Shown: positions 6,837 to 8,652 of the stretch, piece after piece | Layout of the letters: every line of letters starts with the position of its first letter | Numbering within the stretch: position 1 is the stretch's first letter | Assembly (NCBI GenBank): GCA_964545735.1 | Contig: CAZJGS010000106.1 | Coordinates: 1-8,652, forward strand | Length of the DNA: 8,652 bases | Reading direction: 5' to 3' | Source of the DNA: Pleomorphochaeta sp964545735 | GTDB lineage: Bacteria; Spirochaetota; Spirochaetia; Sphaerochaetales; Sphaerochaetaceae | Notes under the pieces: model-generated | What the model was told of the DNA's origin: nothing | Databases searched by the model: none | What the model saw: the letters and a program-made list of their open reading frames with translations, nothing else | Made by a program: the position numbers and the translations under genes

Positions 6837-7648
6837 TTAGGCGCCTCCAATCTAATGATAAACTAATCAAACCTGTTGGACATGGTTGTACAGAACCATT
6901 AATAGCAATTATAGACAGAGATAATAATCCTTTTAATGCTATCATTAAACTAAAAAATAATATTCAAGGACTATTAACTGTTGTAAATGAATTACTTTCT
7001 TATAAATTAGCACAAGTTCTTGATATTTTAATGCCTGAAAGTGGTGTTGCAATAATCGATGATAAAACGGAACTTGACAGCCCAATTGATAAAAACAATT
7101 TTGGCTATTGTTTTTACTCTAAATACCTAAGTAAAGTCGCATTATTGAATGAAAATATAATAGATTGTATTTCAAATCAAGATTCCTTTGAAAAAATAAT
7201 TTTATTTGATCACTTAATTTATAATAAAGACAGAAACAAAGGTAATTTATTGATTTCAACTGGTAAAGGTGATAAGATGCTATTTGCTATTGATCACACT
7301 CATGTGTTTAAGACTCAAACTATTTGGGATAGGTTTAGTTTAAAACATGGAATTGAGGAATCTGATTTTAGAGATAAGATTATTATGGAATATAATAGTT
7401 GCTATGACTTTTTTTTTACCAATAAGGATATCAATTTTAAAACATTAAAAAGTGTAGCAAACAACTTTCAAGAGTTAATTACTAGTAACCTGTTAAATGA
7501 GATTATTAATGATATCCCAAAAGATTGGTATGTTAGTCAAGAAAACTTAGATGCACTAAAATGCTATTTATTGTATCGAGCTTCCCATTTAAATGATATT
7601 TGCGAAGTAATATTAAACTATAGAATTGGAGGTAAGCCTTATGTATAA
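6797..7648 (+). CDS. HipA-like kinase (HipA_2 family), start codon unclear
   Basis: This frame resembles the stand-alone HipA-like kinases (PI3K/HipA fold) that often precede a DUF3037 gene. Counting codons from 6797, the N-lobe shows V-G-H-G-C-T-E-P-L (27-35), the probable ATP-binding lysine in I-I-K-L-K (K51 or K53), N-N-I-Q-G and the helix with V-N-E65-L. The catalytic loop is N-K-D145-R-N147-K-G-N150 and the metal-binding aspartate is D166 in F-A-I-D-H-T-H. A mostly helical C-terminal part of some 110 residues follows. The 283 codons are about the normal family length. The odd point is the start: from the TAA at 6794-6796 to ATG 7031 there is no in-frame ATG, GTG or TTG. CTG 6803, ATT 6806 or ATA 6830 would have to serve, none with a ribosome site; starting at 7031 would remove the ATP-binding N-lobe. 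Either a rare start is used or the start was lost by mutation. The last 8 bases overlap the next gene. Confidence 0.7.
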   Translation: MYLIEKNSSQSIDFRRLQSNDKLIKPVGHGCTEPLIAIIDRDNNPFNAIIKLKNNIQGLLTVVNELLSYKLAQVLDILMPESGVAIIDDKTELDSPIDKNNFGYCFYSKYLSKVALLNENIIDCISNQDSFEKIILFDHLIYNKDRNKGNLLISTGKGDKMLFAIDHTHVFKTQTIWDRFSLKHGIEESDFRDKIIMEYNSCYDFFFTNKDINFKTLKSVANNFQELITSNLLNEIINDIPKDWYVSQENLDALKCYLLYRASHLNDICEVILNYRIGGKPYV

Positions 7649-8435
7649 AATAGAATTTTCAATCTTAAGTTATTATCTATCAATTTTAACAAAGGAAAAT
7701 ATTAATGTAGGACTTTTATTTCAAAATATGGATACTGATGAAACAATTTTTTATATTATGAATAATTGGAACCGATTACAAAGTTTTGATGATGAATTAG
7801 ATATTAAATTTATGAAAAAATACTTAACTGGCATGAAAAATGAATGTGAAAAATCTCTATTCAATATTAATAATGATAAAAAATTTTCTTTAAAAGAATA
7901 TATTAGTTACTATGTAAATGAATTACAATTTTCTAATATCATTGAAGCAAATATCACTAATATCAGGGAATTCATTGATAACACTGAAAAAGTTTACATG
8001 AAATTTGATTTTAATAAACATGAGCGTTTAAGTAGTCAAAAAGAATTAAAATTTATGAAAATGTTAATGAAATCGAATAATATTAATTATTCATCTAAAT
8101 CAATTATTGGAAAATTTAACGAAAATGTACAGTATGATTTTATGGTGAATAAGTATGGCTTCAAAAATTTTATATTTGAAAATAAGAATATTAGTAGACA
8201 AATTTCAACAGCAAAAGCTTGGGCTTATACAGCAAATAAGTTAAAAAATAATTATAAAACTATTTTTGTATATGATATTGAAAAACTAGATTCTTCAAAC
8301 TACACTATTATTATGAAAATTTTAAAGGAAAACGCTTATAAAGTAATACCTAGTACAGATGTATTAGTGTGTGCTAAGAATTTACAAAATGAAAAACATA
8401 ACCAATCTGAGAAAGATTTTATGCTTGAAAATTAA
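7641..8435 (+). CDS. DUF3037-type partner protein with C-terminal nuclease-like extension
   Basis: This 264-residue protein has an N-terminal part (about 1-110) that looks like DUF3037: a short strand K-I-E-F-S-I-L-S-Y followed by N-I-N-V-G-L-L-F-Q (residues 23-31), matching the family's F-V-N-V-G pattern. DUF3037 genes typically follow HipA-like kinase genes, as here; their function is unknown. The second half (about 128-250) is an extra module: helix with E135, strand Q-Y-D166-F-M-V, strand F-I-F-E180-N-K182, then a helix and V-Y-D. That D-x13-E-x-K arrangement recalls PD-(D/E)XK nucleases and the DUF1829-type domain, an inference from pattern only. ATG 7641 is preceded by GGAGG at 7628-7632, inside the kinase gene, and overlaps it by 8 bases, so the two are coupled. 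An upstream TTG at 7626 is rejected because it sits in front of that ribosome site. Lysine-, asparagine- and isoleucine-rich composition reflects the low GC. Confidence 0.65.
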   Translation: MYKIEFSILSYYLSILTKENINVGLLFQNMDTDETIFYIMNNWNRLQSFDDELDIKFMKKYLTGMKNECEKSLFNINNDKKFSLKEYISYYVNELQFSNIIEANITNIREFIDNTEKVYMKFDFNKHERLSSQKELKFMKMLMKSNNINYSSKSIIGKFNENVQYDFMVNKYGFKNFIFENKNISRQISTAKAWAYTANKLKNNYKTIFVYDIEKLDSSNYTIIMKILKENAYKVIPSTDVLVCAKNLQNEKHNQSEKDFMLEN

Positions 8436-8517
8436 TTAAATTTTATTATTAATAAACGGATTATCTTACACTCTTTATCTCGAAGCTATTAAATATTATA
8501 ATTCTTTATTCCCCATT

Positions 8518-8540
8518 AAAATGCAAATACAAAGCATTTT
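8518..8540 (+). terminator. Weak candidate terminator after the kinase/DUF3037 pair
   Basis: AAAATGC (8518-8524) and GCATTTT (8534-8540) form a 7-bp stem with a 9-base loop, followed by TAT. It lies 82 bases after the DUF3037-type stop codon. The stem is short and AT-rich, so termination would be weak. In the rest of 8436-8652 I see no gene, RNA or repeat that I can support. Confidence 0.3.
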
Positions 8541-8652
8541 TATCAAAACCTGTTTATTAATTTAATATTAGTAATTATTACTTTTAACTTAGTATTGTAC
8601 CTGAATTCATTTACATATATTGACGTACAATTAGATATTATAGCCAACTTCA

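Noticed and set aside
8620..8641. TTGACG followed by TATTAT near the right edge, as a promoter
   Set aside because: The spacer is only 10 bases, too short for a sigma-70 promoter.
1..8652. CRISPR array, tRNA, rRNA or riboswitch
   Set aside because: No regularly spaced repeats, cloverleaf sequence or known riboswitch core is recognisable anywhere in the window.

Overview
The window is AT-rich DNA from what looks like a low-GC diderm bacterium. A spirochaete is my best guess, but this rests only on base composition, the general look of the Lon protein, and a minus-strand fragment ending like an outer-membrane beta-barrel. No rRNA or tRNA gene is present to settle it.

Left part (about 1-4572) is a housekeeping block on the plus strand. 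It holds a YhhQ-family queuosine-precursor transporter, then the ATP-dependent protease Lon, then a peptidase-U32-family protein of the TrhP/YegQ type. lon and the U32 gene overlap by 8 bases and the second starts with GTG behind a perfect AGGAGG, so they are almost certainly cotranscribed and translationally coupled. The transporter and the U32 protein can both be tied to modification of tRNA position 34 by family knowledge (queuosine supply and hydroxyuridine formation).

Middle part (4578-6530) is a complete insertion sequence of about 1.95 kb. It has 27-bp terminal inverted repeats with two mismatches, an AAAATAT target duplication, and one IS1634-type DDE transposase of 587 residues. It landed at the stop codon of the U32 gene and separated that gene from its strong hairpin terminator, now at 6552-6584. 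The transposase promoter overlaps a palindrome built from copies of the inner half of the terminal repeats, which suggests self-regulation.

Right part (6585-8652) is accessory and partly decayed. Directly after the terminator is a minus-strand remnant of an outer-membrane protein (C-terminal end only). Then comes a two-gene plus-strand unit: a HipA-like kinase, whose open frame has no ordinary start codon upstream of its N-lobe, and a DUF3037-type protein with a C-terminal extension carrying a D-x13-E-x-K pattern reminiscent of PD-(D/E)XK nucleases. The two genes overlap by 8 bases. This kinase/DUF3037 pair is the most interesting content of the window. The last 217 bases hold no gene that I can support, only a weak hairpin.
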